DNA from: Hyphomicrobiales bacterium
Lineage (GTDB): Bacteria > Pseudomonadota > Alphaproteobacteria > Rhizobiales > JAJFHR01
Assembly (NCBI GenBank): GCA_021775475.1
Contig: JAJFHS010000050.1
Span: 96,093-160,092 of the forward strand
DNA: 64,000 nt
Direction: 5' to 3'
Positions 63,875 to 64,000 of this stretch are shown piece after piece. The notes below the pieces were generated by a model. It was not told the origin of the DNA, made no database searches, and saw only the letters and a program-made list of their open reading frames with translations. The translations under genes and the position numbers were made by a program. Positions within the stretch are counted from its first letter, which is position 1. Each line of letters begins with the position of its first letter.

Positions 63875-64000
63875 CTACGCGATTTTGGCTGATTGACTGA
63901 CTATCCAGATGATCCAGATTTTGAGCCAAAGAAGCTTGATCCACTTGAGGATGAGGCGGAAGTTGTATCCTGCTGCTGCGAGGATGGGGTTGATGGCATC
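63875..64000 (-). mobile_element. C-terminal end of an IS5-family-type transposase
   Basis: Partial frame of 41 codons ending at 63875, continuing past the window edge. Read on the minus strand it gives DAINPILAAAGYNFRLILKW, close to the conserved tail of IS5-type DDE transposases, where the phrase D-A-x-N-x-x-L-A-A-x-G-Y-N-F is typical. The element's terminal repeat should lie between about 63830 and 63875 but was not identified. Confidence 0.75.

Noticed and set aside
1..64000. CRISPR array, rRNA operon, prophage or secretion system
   Set aside because: No regularly spaced direct repeats, rRNA sequence, phage structural genes or secretion ATPases were seen; the dispersed palindromes are far apart and not array-like.

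Overview
The window looks like chromosome from an alphaproteobacterium of the Hyphomicrobiales (Rhizobiales) type with roughly 50% GC. The evidence is the gene families (MetZ under a SAM-II riboswitch, extensin-like peptidase, TadE/TadG proteins, YkuD L,D-transpeptidase, Ppk-Ppx pair, a CyaC-like cyclase), many TTG starts, and a dispersed palindromic repeat family built on GTCATCCTCGGG. Nothing was searched against a database; all family names come from recognising motifs and architecture.

Layout. 1-1457: end of a SucC-like subunit and a complete SucD-like subunit. 1475-4110: secreted DUF1311/DUF3298-like protein, a cysteine-synthase-type PLP enzyme and a small acidic protein. 4156-9112 (minus strand): a likely sulfolactate catabolic operon, with sulfolactate sulfo-lyase (suyA, suyB), a ComC-type dehydrogenase, a MatB-like ligase and a TauE/SafE exporter suited to sulfite. 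9311-11141: L,D-transpeptidase and an unknown exported protein. 11148-19739: ArgE-type deacetylase, M81 (MlrC-like) metalloprotein and a complete dipeptide-type ABC importer. 19704-25929: DUF3750 protein, a sensor kinase that has lost its H-box, a response regulator, RadC, Map, SfsA and a MoaB/CinA-like protein.

26007-31340: tRNA-Leu(UAA), a PD-(D/E)XK-like gene split by an in-frame stop, an MscS-like channel, an ArsR/SRPBCC pair and an extensin-like protein. 31415-42836: CyaC-like adenylate cyclase, MBL hydrolase, ppk, ppx, a DUF6065-like protein, a frameshifted exported-protein gene, rnd and aspS. 42921-49047: TadG/TadE proteins around a cytochrome c, a small secreted protein, a nearly gene-free stretch of about 970 bases, and an internally duplicated protein. 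49186-53876: biotin carboxylase/carrier subunit, GGCT-like protein, Lrp regulator, DUF6356-like protein, and metZ with its promoter, SAM-II riboswitch and terminator. 53901-58667: lipoprotein, GST, CoA-transferase, MFS and AbrB-type transporters. 59005-64000: prfC, a caspase-like protease with a small basic secreted protein downstream, a decayed piece of prfC, a cupredoxin, and the end of an IS5-type transposase at the window edge.

Most is core metabolism and housekeeping. The observations most worth a second look are the H-box-less kinase, the caspase/basic-protein pair, the sulfolactate operon with a MatB-like gene and a repeat-borne ribosome binding site, the three broken or remnant genes, and the metZ leader.
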